Source: Coriobacteriia bacterium
GTDB lineage: Bacteria > Actinomycetota > Coriobacteriia > Coriobacteriales > Eggerthellaceae
Length of the DNA: 40,333 bases
Reading direction: 5' to 3'
Assembly: GCA_030536315.1 (NCBI GenBank)
Contig: JAUNQF010000010.1
Span: 1 to 40,333 of the forward strand
The notes under the pieces are model-generated. The model ran no database searches. It was not told the origin of the DNA and saw nothing but the letters and a program-made list of their open reading frames with translations. Made by a program: the position numbers and the translations under genes. Below, piece by piece: positions 22,532 through 31,464 of this stretch. Numbering within the stretch: position 1 is the first letter of the stretch; every line of letters starts with the position of its first letter.

Positions 22532-22560
22532 CGTTTATTTACAAACTATTCAATTGTCAA
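22532..22560 (-). promoter_or_regulatory. Candidate pnp promoter
   Basis: A perfect -35 TTGACA (22555-22560) lies directly against the rpsO terminator stem and shares its T run. The best -10 at 17 bp spacing is TAAACG (22532-22537), only a partial match. The arrangement would end the rpsO transcript and start pnp within the same bases. Confidence 0.45.
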
Positions 22561-22582
22561 AAAGCGGGACAAAGCCCGCTTT
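22559..22582 (-). terminator. Rho-independent terminator after rpsO
   Basis: AAAGCGGG (22561-22568) and CCCGCTTT (22575-22582) form an 8-bp stem with a 6-nt loop. On the minus strand the stem ends in a run of five T. It begins 2 nt after the rpsO stop. Confidence 0.85.
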
Positions 22583-22584
22583 AA

Positions 22585-22872
22585 TTACACGTTATCACGA
22601 ATGCCAAGTTTCTTAATAAGAGCACGATATTGATCAATGTCTTTGTTCTTGATGTAAACCAAAAGACCACGTCTTTTACCAATAAGTTTCATCAAACCTG
22701 TTCTTGAGTGATTGTCTTTTGGATGTTCTTTTAGGTGCTCAGTAAGATTTTTGATACGTTCAGATAGAATAGCTACCTGGACTTCGGCACTTCCTGAATC
22801 TTTGTCGCTTTTACCAAAATCTTTAATTAGCTTTTGGCTTGTTTCTTTTGTAATACTTAACTTATCTGCCAT
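22585..22872 (-). CDS. rpsO: 30S ribosomal protein S15
   Basis: Small-subunit protein that binds the three-way junction of 16S rRNA helices 20-22 and nucleates platform assembly. It is 95 residues, slightly longer than the usual 88-89, with the conserved [16 protein letters not shown] and [19 protein letters not shown] blocks. AAGGAGAC precedes the ATG by 5 nt. It has its own near-consensus promoter, a structured leader of about 134 nt and a strong terminator, so it is mainly monocistronic. S15 represses its own translation in many bacteria by binding its leader, and the structured leader here fits that pattern. Confidence 0.97.
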   Translation of the reverse strand: MADKLSITKETSQKLIKDFGKSDKDSGSAEVQVAILSERIKNLTEHLKEHPKDNHSRTGLMKLIGKRRGLLVYIKNKDIDQYRALIKKLGIRDNV

Positions 22873-23006
22873 AATATGTCTCCTTTTTGCACAGTTACCT
22901 GCGCTCTTGGCCCACGCATGGGCGTTTAATTAACCCGTAAACTAAGCTGGCAAGCAAGGTTACTTGTCCCCCGAGTAAACGGGCATCGCGAACTTCTCGC
23001 GACCAG
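22873..23006 (-). promoter_or_regulatory. Structured 5' leader of rpsO, candidate S15 autoregulatory RNA
   Basis: The leader from the predicted start (about 23006) to the rpsO ATG is GC-richer than its surroundings and contains several helices. A 6-bp hairpin (TCGCGA arms, 22986-23002) is at the 5' end, and GCCCA/TGGGC hairpin (22910-22923) is nearer the gene. Bases 22934-22938 (CCCGT) can pair with 22979-22983 (ACGGG) to close a larger domain. Such multi-helix leaders are bound by S15 in other phyla. I could not assign it to a named S15-leader class. Confidence 0.55.
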
Positions 23007-23012
23007 CGGCAT

Positions 23013-23041
23013 ATTATACCCTATTTCCTGCTAAATAACAA
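23013..23041 (-). promoter_or_regulatory. rpsO promoter
   Basis: TTGTTA (23036-23041), 17 bp, TATAAT (23013-23018) on the minus strand. The -35 box lies 3 bp from the TAG stop codon of the upstream surface protein gene. The consensus -10 fits a highly expressed ribosomal protein gene. Confidence 0.75.
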
Positions 23042-26000
23042 GAATTATAAAAAATAGTGACATTTCAAAGACGCTTGTCATAAATGAATAAAGTGTATTG
23101 GTCACACTAGTCTCTTCAACAGCTTCTACAGCCTCTACAAGCTCTTCAATATTTTCATCATCAGTAACACTTTCCTGAACAAGTGTCTCTGTCAACAAGT
23201 CGTTTGCTGTAAGCTCTTGGTCTGTCTCAACAAGCTCTTCTTCATCAGCATCTCTTGCTGCAGGACTTGTCGTATTTAATAAAACTGCAGTTTTATCAGA
23301 GAAATAGCCTTCGTTCCCCTCGCCTAGGCGACAAACCTTTGCATAGCTTCCTGAATCTTTATTTGCGTCATATTCAAGAGACGACCCATCACTGCCAATA
23401 CCCTTTAGATTAGTAGAGCCAGTAAATGTTGAACCAGAAAAGGCGTAATAGTGGTCACTAGATCATTTTAGAGGATCGGCGTATATAGATTTAACGTTAG
23501 TAGTATGAAACACCGTTCTTATATCTCTTGCAGCCTTATTGCTGAATGACGAAATATCGATTATCTGATCTTCTACAGTGACCCGGTTAAACATTGAACT
23601 AAAATCACTTGTCCTAGTGGTGTCCATAGACGTCAGCTCAAGCTTAGCTGCTTTAGCAAAGGAAAACATTTGAGATACAGATTCAAGATTGCCTGTATTC
23701 ATGAGGTTTGTAAAATCGCACTGGCAATAACCGTTAGCATAAAATCTTCCAAGCGCATGGAACATACAAGTTGCTTTCTTGACATTTGTCATGTCGATAT
23801 TTTCCAGTCCCACAACAGACTGCGCATATTCAAGATATGCAAATAAATACTCGGCATTATTTAATGTTATACAAGATAAAGGTTTTAGAACCTCAACCTT
23901 TGTTATATTGTCAAAATCGTTATTTCATGGAATGTCTTCTTTTTTACTGAACCCAGAAAGAATAGAAACAGCTTCTGTTTCTGCTTTGTCTTTTACGAAT
24001 GTCGAAGACAAATATAAGGTTTTGCCATTGCCTTCTTCGCTATCTACTACTCCCCAAAACGCACTTGGCTTTTCCGTAAAATAGCCAGGGGTTTCTAAAG
24101 TGCTAACACGCGCATAATCACCATCTTTGTGACTTTCGTCAAATGGAGTTTTCGAGCCGTCTGAACCATGACCTACAAGATTTGTGCAGAGATGGAAAGT
24201 ATTAAATTTAGAAGAAATATAATGGTCGGACTGTCATTTTGAACTATCTGCATAGATTGTAGTAACATTAGTAACTTGCCAAAACATACTGCCTATATTA
24301 TTAGCTTTATTATTACTAAACGATGAAAGATCCATAATGCCATCATTTATTGAAAAGCCTCCAAACATTTCATCAAAGGTTGTTACCTCTTCTGTATTCA
24401 TGCCTGTAGGGTTAAAAGACGTAAAATGAGCGTAATAAAACATCTGGTTTGTAGCATTTAACGCTGTTGATGTGGTTAGGTTTTGAATGTCAGCAGTACA
24501 ACCTGAACCATATCTTCCAAAATGCGCAAACATAAGAGAAGCCTTTTTAACATTTGTCATGTCAAGGTTTTTTAAGCCTGTCAAAGATGTAACATAACTA
24601 AGAGATCCAAACAATCGCTCTGAACTATTAAGTTTAATCTTTTTTGAGGTTTCTAATATTTCAACTTTAACAATGTCATTCTTATATGAATACCACGGAG
24701 CATCAGACCATGACGCAAACCCATTAAGAATGCTTTCGTCTGGTGTGTCGGCTTTGCCTGGGACCTCCTCGCCTGCAAGATATAGTGTTTTTCCATTTCC
24801 GTCAGCGCTATCTTTAACGCCCCACCATGGTACATCAGGGGCTATAACATTTATGGAGATTTTATAGTCTCTTGAGCTGATGGAACCATAGTCCGTAACT
24901 GAAGAATACAATATTTGCAAACTGCCATTATGGGTAGAAATTGTTGCCGTAGAATTAGCAGTGATAACTGGATACCCATCTGCATTTAACGTCATTGTAA
25001 AATCATTTTGAAGCCCTCCTCCTAATGTAAATGTAGGTGTTGGGGCATGTGCAGCTCTTTCATCTGCGCTCAGGTCTGGCTTCGAGGTAAAGGTATATGA
25101 ACCTCCTTGAATAACCTGAATTTGAGCAGGTGGATTTCAGCTAAATTGCCAGGGGCGAACAGAGTTATATATTTCGAGGTATTTGTTATCTAACGAATCG
25201 GTAATAGCTTTCTGCTTTGCCATGGCATCAGCTGAATTTTGACTATTTTTCATAATGTCTTGTTTTTGAGAATCCGTGACAAGAGCATTTAATTCAGCTT
25301 TGGAAGCTTCTTTTTTGGAAGCAGACATATTACTTAAGCTGTCAACTTGTGTACAACGATCTGAGAGAGACTTGTCAATTATGGCAATAATCGCCTCTTT
25401 TTCAGCTACATCAGAATCGTATGAAGCGTTAATTGAATCAAACAGCGCAGCATACTTTGAATTTATATTATTAAGTTTATTTGAGTAACTCGCATGATTT
25501 AGCGTTTTGTCAAGTTCTGCCTTTAAAGTATCAATCTCCTTAATTTCTACATTAAAGCTTTCAAGATTATCGGTATAGATAAGAGGAAACTTTGAAGCCT
25601 CAAGTTCTTTGAGCTCTTTATTTTTATTCTCTAGAGCAGCTTTGGTTTGACTAATTTCGGCGCTCTTATTTGCTTCTTGTTTATTTACCTCAGCTTCTAT
25701 TTGAGAGAGCTCGGCCTGCATTGATTTTTGCAAGTTGTTTAAATCAGCTGTTGTCGCGCTTTCTTCTTCGATGATTTTATTTAAGTCTTTGTCGACATCG
25801 GTTTCAACTTCTTGAAAGGCGGAAACATCGCTATTATAGTCTTCTTCTCAAAGACCGCCCTTTTTGTATAATGAGTCGGCCAATTTTCGCTGAGTAGCTA
25901 TTTGTTTCTTCATCACTGCTTGTCTTTCTTTGACAATAGCAGTTTTTTGATCCTTTTGAACCTTGCTAAATTCTGCACTTATACTTGAGATGTTAGATTC

Positions 26001-27650
26001 TATAGACTTATCAAGGGAGTCTCAGTCAGCCTGCGAAGTTGTGTCATCTATGTCATCAACATGAGACTTAATTTCTCCAAATTTTGCTGTATAGGAAAGT
26101 TTTACTTCGTCGCTTACTCAGGTATCGTTATTAATCGCTCCTGTTTTTGCATCAATGCTTGCTTTTTTCTTCTCGATGTCTGCAGCTTTAGCATCTTGCG
26201 TTTCTTTTGTTTTTTTAGCTACTTCAGCAATTATTTCGCTGGAACTAGCAATAAATGAAGCTTTAGCGGCGTCGATACCTGCTGGGCTGTTGGCGTCATC
26301 TATATCTGCTTTTGCATTATCGGCGGTGGTTGATAGGTCTTCCTCAAAAGCCTCCCTGTCTGTATCAAATAGGTATTTTTCTGGATATTTTTCTTTGTCT
26401 TGAACTTCGTCCTTATAGGTTTTTTCAGAAGCTTCCAGATCGGCTTTTGCAGCAGATTTTTGTTGTGCTTCTGCTTGACTGCTTGCTGCTTCGTATTCTG
26501 CAGAAGTTGCAGCAACCTCTTGTGAGGTATCTTCCTTTGCTTTATCTAGAGAATCTCTGCTGGTTGAAGCCAGCACCTTAGGAAGTGTAGTGCTCTTGGT
26601 TGTATTAAGTTTGGTAGTGTACTTTTCTTTTTCTGAATCTTTCAACCACGCATCATCCTTGATTTCGTTAGATTTTGTATCGATGTTAGAGTTCCACGTT
26701 TCAGTAAAATCATTTTTCTCTTTGATGGTTTGGGCTTGTGTTGCTTTTGCTTGCTCGATTAAGTTAGCGACATATTCATCAAAACTTAGAAGAATCTTAG
26801 ACAATTCTTCTGGGTCCGAAGTTCCAGCAATCAAAGCATCAACTTCGGCCTTCTTTGTAGCTATTTGAGCTTCAAGCGCCGCTTTATCTTCTGCAAGAAG
26901 TTCTGTTTCTGGGAAGGTTTGCGTGTCGTTTATAACTTCATAAAAATATTCGACTTCTTCTTCGGCAATTTCTTCAGCTTCTTCTTGGCTCATGGTTTCG
27001 AAGGTGAATGAAATACTCAAGACATCTTTTCCTATCAAAGATTTAGCTGCTTCTGGCCCTAAATCCTTAACGCCAAATTTCAAGGCATTGTCCCATATTG
27101 CGATATTGCCTTCGGCTTCTTTGCCAGCAACATCATCATAAATTTTGTAGTCGTCTATAAAGACTTGCCATGTGCAATTTTCGGGAACTTCGATATCTTT
27201 ATTTAAATCAAGCTTAATACCTTTAAAAGTTGCAACGCCGTCTTGGGATTTAACAAAGCCGTCTTGGAAGTTAACGCTTCCTGTTTGCTCGTCAACGGTC
27301 GCAATAACCTTGTCGCTTCCAACAACAGAGCCATTTGGGTTTGCTAAAGCATTCACGCTGTTTGAAACAAGGCCGCAGAACAAAAACGCAGCGGCAATAA
27401 TAGCAAAAGGCGATGCTAACAACTTACCTTTAATGCTTGTCGTTCGTGTTGTTTGAGAAGCGACAATGCTGTTGCGACTAAAGCTCGCCTTAAAATAAAC
27501 AACCATAGCCAACGAAGCAAATATCACTGCTAAAATAATAGCTACAATATTAAGCATGTCTCCAGTTTGTACGCTGCCCCCACCTGTAGTGCCTGGGTCC
27601 ACATTACCTGCAGCAACAAAACTAATTACAGTATTAATCGTAGTTTGCAT
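23031..27650 (-). CDS. Large repeat-containing surface protein with DUF285 (BspA-type) domains
   Basis: A single frame of 1539 residues once seven TGA codons (26118, 26022, 25848, 25137, 24234, 23925, 23463) are read as Trp. In order: a TGGGSVQTGD stretch then a hydrophobic helix and basic residues (27-60); a second hydrophobic segment ending ALA (78-103), probably the export signal; a beta-rich domain (to about 230); a Lys/Glu/Ala/Ser-rich helical region (about 230-835); a beta domain (about 838-940); two tandem DUF285 units of about 257 residues (941-1454) with NVKKA..MF and IYAD..KW signatures; an acidic linker (about 1460-1512); and a hydrophobic C-terminus. The two units end SKWQSDHY and LKWSSDHY, both Trp as TGA. 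AAAGGAG precedes the ATG, with its own promoter. Likely an adhesin or stalk protein on the cell surface; ligand unknown. Stop is TAG. Confidence 0.85.
23289..24830 (-). repeat. Two tandem DUF285-type repeat units in the surface protein
   Basis: Unit 1 (24063-24830, 256 codons) and unit 2 (23289-24062, 258 codons) align along their length: WWGVKDSADGNGKTLYL with FWGVVDSEEGNGKTLYL, GLKNLDMTNVKKASLMF with GLENIDMTNVKKATCMF, and DYARVSTLETPGYFTEK with SYAKVCRLGEGNEGYFSDK. The divergence shows an old internal duplication rather than a recent one. Confidence 0.85.
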
Positions 27651-27676
27651 AATGTCTCCTTTACATAATTGAAATT

Positions 27677-27704
27677 ATTGTATCATTAATTTTTAGTAAA
27701 TCAA
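27677..27704 (-). promoter_or_regulatory. Promoter of the surface protein gene
   Basis: TTGATT (27699-27704), 16 bp, TACAAT (27677-27682) on the minus strand, placing the transcript start about 20 nt before the ATG. It lies in the 70-bp gap after recO and gives the surface protein separate control. Confidence 0.6.
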
Positions 27705-27720
27705 GAGGGAAAATAGTAGT

Positions 27721-28500
27721 TTAGGAGCCAATATTGTCGATGTAGAAAGAGAGGCTTTTCATGGAAGTGCCAACGTGGTAAAGGATTCATTTTTTGCAAA
27801 AGTGCAAAGTCTCGTCGACCACGTCTTCGGGAACGCGAATTAGCTTAATATCCTCGAATTTTGTATGAATTAAATCGTGAATGAGCTTGATTGTTTGGGC
27901 AGACATTTTCTCAACTTCTGTTTTGCTTGAACAACGAAGACACACAACACCTCCGTCTTCGTAACTAAAATTGAGGTTTATGTGCATGTTTTCAAGCGAA
28001 TCACCCATGTCGTCACCACAAACTGAACAATTTGCGAGGCTTGGTCTAAAACCAATAAAACTGCAAACTTTAATTAAATGTGCCGTGCACAGCGCTTTCA
28101 GATAAAAGCTGTCGTGGATTTTTTCAACTTCGTTTAGAAAGTTGATTGTCATTTGGTAAAGGTTCTCGCTTTCAAAACTCTGACGTGTCGCTTTGTCCAA
28201 AAGCTCCATAGCTGGGGACGCACAAACCGTCTTTTCGATGTCTGACCTTATCTTTGAATAAGCCTTGATGATTTTAGCCTCTCGAACGATGTGTAAGTTT
28301 TTGCCTTCGGCGAGCAAAACTTCAACATTTGAAAAAAGTTCAAGCCTCGAAGCAAAGGTGCTCGAAGGTTTTCGCGCTCCTTTTGCAACAGCTCTCACCT
28401 GTCTTCCGTCTTCGCAAAGAAAAGTGATGATCAAATCGGTCTCGGAAAGCTTCGTCTTGTGAAGAACAATTGCGTTTGTATGTAAATCTTTACTAGCCAT
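27721..28500 (-). CDS. recO: DNA repair protein RecO
   Basis: Helps load RecA on single-stranded DNA in the RecFOR pathway. The 259 residues have an N-terminal OB fold (TNAIVLHKTKLSETDLIITFL, with KGARKPSS) and a helical domain carrying a zinc site (CSVCGDD near residue 158, CLRC near 185). TGA at 27787-27789 (residue 238) is Trp; reading on adds 22 residues to TAA. The ATG overlaps the era stop by one base (TAATG), indicating coupled translation. recO-era-ybeY is a common Gram-positive cluster. Confidence 0.94.
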
Positions 28501-29408
28501 TATTCTGCCGTGTATCCAAATTTCCTAACTTGATTATAATCGCGGCGCCAATCTTTTTTGAGCTTAACTTCCAAGTCAAGAAAAACCTTCGTGCCTAAAA
28601 GTTTTTCGAGGTCCTCGCGCGCCTCGGTACTAATTTTTTTAATGGTTTGACCGTCTTTGCCAATCAAGATTCCCTTTTGGCTTTCATGCTCAACAACTGC
28701 ATGGGCATAAATGTTATTGATCTTCTTTTTTTCATCGAAGCTAAGCTCCACAATTTCAAGACCCACGGAATGCGGAACCTCCTCAAAAACATTTCGAATA
28801 ATTTTCTCACGAATATATTCAGCAATCATAACCTCAATTGGTTGATCAGTTTTTGTGTCTTGCGGAAACCACTTCGGACCTTCCGGCAAAAAATGCTCAA
28901 CCTCTTCGACGAAGGCATCGATGTTGTAGTCTTTCACCGCGCTCAAACAAATTAGCGCATCTCAATTTTCGAGCTCAGCGGCTTTTGCAACTTGAGCCAT
29001 CTTCATGTCTTTATCAACTTTATCAGTCTTTGTCAAAATGCAAAACTTTTTGCACTTCAATTTGTTAACCTTCTCGGCAACCCACGCATCGCCCTTGCCA
29101 ATTTTCTCACTCGCATCAATTAGCATGCAAACAATATCGCAATCGGCGATAGCTTGAAAAACACCTTCGTTTAACTCTTGCCCCAGAACATCCACCGGCT
29201 TATGAAGCCCAGGCGTGTCAATAAATATAGTTTGCATGCTGGGAGTATTTAAGATACCACGAATCCTGTGGCGCGTAGTTTGAACAACGTTCGAAGTGAT
29301 GGCAACCTTTGTTCCAATAACCGCGTTAAGAAGAGTCGACTTCCCCGCATTCGGGCGCCCGACCAAAGTGACAAAGCCACTCTTAAAGTTATTTTGCGTC
29401 TCACTCAT
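28500..29408 (-). CDS. era: GTPase Era
   Basis: Essential GTPase that binds the 3' end of 16S rRNA during 30S maturation. The 302-residue protein has G1 GRPNAGKST near residue 17, G3 DTPG, a G4 of TKTD instead of the usual NKxD, and a C-terminal KH domain (GILIGKDGQTIKKI). TGA at 28962-28964 (residue 149) is Trp in ELENWDALICLSA, between G4 and G5, where many Era proteins have W followed by a hydrophobic strand. A stop there would separate the GTPase from its RNA-binding domain. It overlaps ybeY by 20 nt and recO by 1 nt. Confidence 0.96.
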
Positions 29409-29748
29409 CTAAAATTTCTTCCTCGCGCGCTTCCATAATTTTCGCTTCGCCATCATTCATATGATCGTAACCACACAAATGGAGGCAGCCATGAACAACC
29501 AAAAGATTTAATTCACTGTCAAGCGAAGTGCCAAACTTCTTCGCATTTTCGGCGGCAACCTCTTTACAAATAAAAATATCGCCAAGGTCGCCTTCGATAT
29601 CAGACTCAAAGGACAAAACGTCGGTGGGCGAATCGATGTTTCTATATTGCTTGTTTAGTTTATGAATTTCAGCCTTGTCAACAAAGTTCACCGAAGCCAC
29701 AGCATCCTTGCTTTCGGCTTCTAAAACAAACTTAACTAAGGAGTTCAT
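29389..29748 (-). CDS. ybeY: Endoribonuclease YbeY (16S rRNA maturation factor), short form
   Basis: Zinc metalloprotein needed for 16S rRNA 3' maturation and ribosome quality control. The zinc motif HGCLHLCGYDH is intact, preceded by the typical YRNIDSPTDVLSFE. From the ATG at 29748, which has AAGGA upstream, it is 119 residues against about 150 usual. The first beta strand is short or missing. The frame stays open upstream through the pgm 3' end, so an earlier unusual start is possible. TGA at 29401-29403 (residue 116) is read as Trp and the gene ends three codons later at TAA, overlapping era by 20 nt. Under the standard code it would end at ILDE. Confidence 0.88.
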
Positions 29749-31456
29749 TTGCTGATTCCTTGAATTTGTCGAGGAGCTTTTGCGACTTACTTTCTGTATC
29801 TGCATTGCTAAAGCAATAAACTTTAATTTTTGGCTCGGTGCCTGAAGGGCGAACAATAATCTTTTGTCCACCATCAAGTACATATTCTAAAACATCAGAC
29901 TTCGGCAACTTTTCATCCGGCGAATTTTCATCACCATTTAAAACCAACATCTTAATGCCTTCTTTGTAATCGTTTGAAGAAACAACTTTAAGCCCACAAT
30001 ATTCTTTAATTGGGTTCGAGCGAAGGTTAGACAAAACTTCACGCATTTTCTCTTGTCCTTCGACACCAGGATATTCAACGCTAACCTGGCCATTTTTGTA
30101 ATATCCGAGTTGCTTATAAATATCTTCTAGAATATCAACTAAGTCCTTACCTTGGGCCTTATACATTGCAGCCATTTGAGCGATAAGCAAAGTAGAACTA
30201 ATGCTGTCCTTGTCGCGAACATGAGTACCAGCCAAATATCCACAGCTCTCTTCGAAGCCAAACATAAAACGATACTTTTCATCATCCTCTTCCAGGTGCA
30301 AAATTTGCTCGCCAATATATTTAAAGCCGGTAAGTACACGACGAACTTCGACTCCATAATGAGCAGCTATTTCATCAACAATATCCGAAGACACAATCGT
30401 GGTGCACATTACCAAATTGCTTAACGCGTCTCCCCTTTTAGCTCTTGCTTCGCAAATATAATTAAAGAGCAAAATACCCACTTCATTGCCATTAAGACGA
30501 ATAAATTCATCCCCGTGCTTAACCATAACACCAACCCTATCTGCATCTGGATCGGTCGCGATTAAAAGATCTGAATTGTTTTTCTTCATATATTCTAGAC
30601 CGAGAGATAAAGCTTCGTCTGTTTCAGGATTAGGATAACTTGTTGTTGGAAAATTTCCGTCCGGCTCAGCTTGCTCTTTGACTGAAGTAACATTTGTAAA
30701 ACCATTACGGGACAAAACTTCCATTACTTCTGGGTAGCCTGTTCCATGAAGAGCAGTATAGGTTAAATTTAGTTTTGCGGCTTCAGCCTTAGCAGCTTCT
30801 TCGTCATCAACAACACTGCATTCACATGCTGCGTCTATAAAAGCTTCGCGAACCTCAGGACCAATCAACTTCGCAAATTCCGTTTCTTTCGCATCGCGGA
30901 AATTTAAAAATTTAACATCTTCAAAAACATCAGTCTTTGCGATCTCGTCAGAAATTGCATTGGCAGCCTTTGTTGTAATTTGACAACCATCGGGGCCATA
31001 AACTTTGTAACCGTTGTAAACAGCAGGATTATGGCTGGCCGTAACACAAATTCCAGCGCTGCAATGAAGCTTGCGAACAGAAAAGCTCAATCCCGGAGTG
31101 CTTTCAACGTCTTCGCTGTAATAAACAGTAACACCATTCGCGGCCAAAACGCAAACGCAAACCTTAACAAATTCCCAACCCATGTTGCGCGAATCACGAG
31201 CAATTGCAACACTTGGATTTTTAAAATTCGACTTCAAATAATTTGCGAGGCCTTGCGTAGCCTGACCAACTGTGTAGATGTTCATGCCATTAGTTCCAGC
31301 ACGTAAGAATCCACGAAGTCCACCAGTGCCAAACGTCAAAGACGAACTAAAGCATTCGAGCTTTCCGTTTTCAGACATATTATTTAATTCTTCTTGTAGA
31401 CTGTCATTAGCATTATCAAGCCAATGCTGATAGGCTTTTTCAATATCAATAGACAT
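29732..31456 (-). CDS. Phosphoglucomutase/phosphomannomutase family protein
   Basis: Interconverts hexose 1- and 6-phosphates, supplying sugar nucleotides for envelope polymers and glycogen. The 574-residue length and the N-terminal TFGTGGLRG mark the alpha-phosphoglucomutase (PgcA-like) branch. Motifs: phosphoserine loop TASHNPAVYNGYK, metal loop DPDADRVG, sugar loop EESCGY, and phosphate loop RPSGTEPKIK near the end. AGAGGATAAA precedes the ATG, 8 nt after secDF, and its end overlaps ybeY by 17 nt. All Trp are TGG. Glucose versus mannose preference is not certain from sequence. Confidence 0.93.
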   Translation of the reverse strand: MSIDIEKAYQHWLDNANDSLQEELNNMSENGKLECFSSSLTFGTGGLRGFLRAGTNGMNIYTVGQATQGLANYLKSNFKNPSVAIARDSRNMGWEFVKVCVCVLAANGVTVYYSEDVESTPGLSFSVRKLHCSAGICVTASHNPAVYNGYKVYGPDGCQITTKAANAISDEIAKTDVFEDVKFLNFRDAKETEFAKLIGPEVREAFIDAACECSVVDDEEAAKAEAAKLNLTYTALHGTGYPEVMEVLSRNGFTNVTSVKEQAEPDGNFPTTSYPNPETDEALSLGLEYMKKNNSDLLIATDPDADRVGVMVKHGDEFIRLNGNEVGILLFNYICEARAKRGDALSNLVMCTTIVSSDIVDEIAAHYGVEVRRVLTGFKYIGEQILHLEEDDEKYRFMFGFEESCGYLAGTHVRDKDSISSTLLIAQMAAMYKAQGKDLVDILEDIYKQLGYYKNGQVSVEYPGVEGQEKMREVLSNLRSNPIKEYCGLKVVSSNDYKEGIKMLVLNGDENSPDEKLPKSDVLEYVLDGGQKIIVRPSGTEPKIKVYCFSNADTESKSQKLLDKFKESANELLS

Positions 31457-31464
31457 TTTATCCT

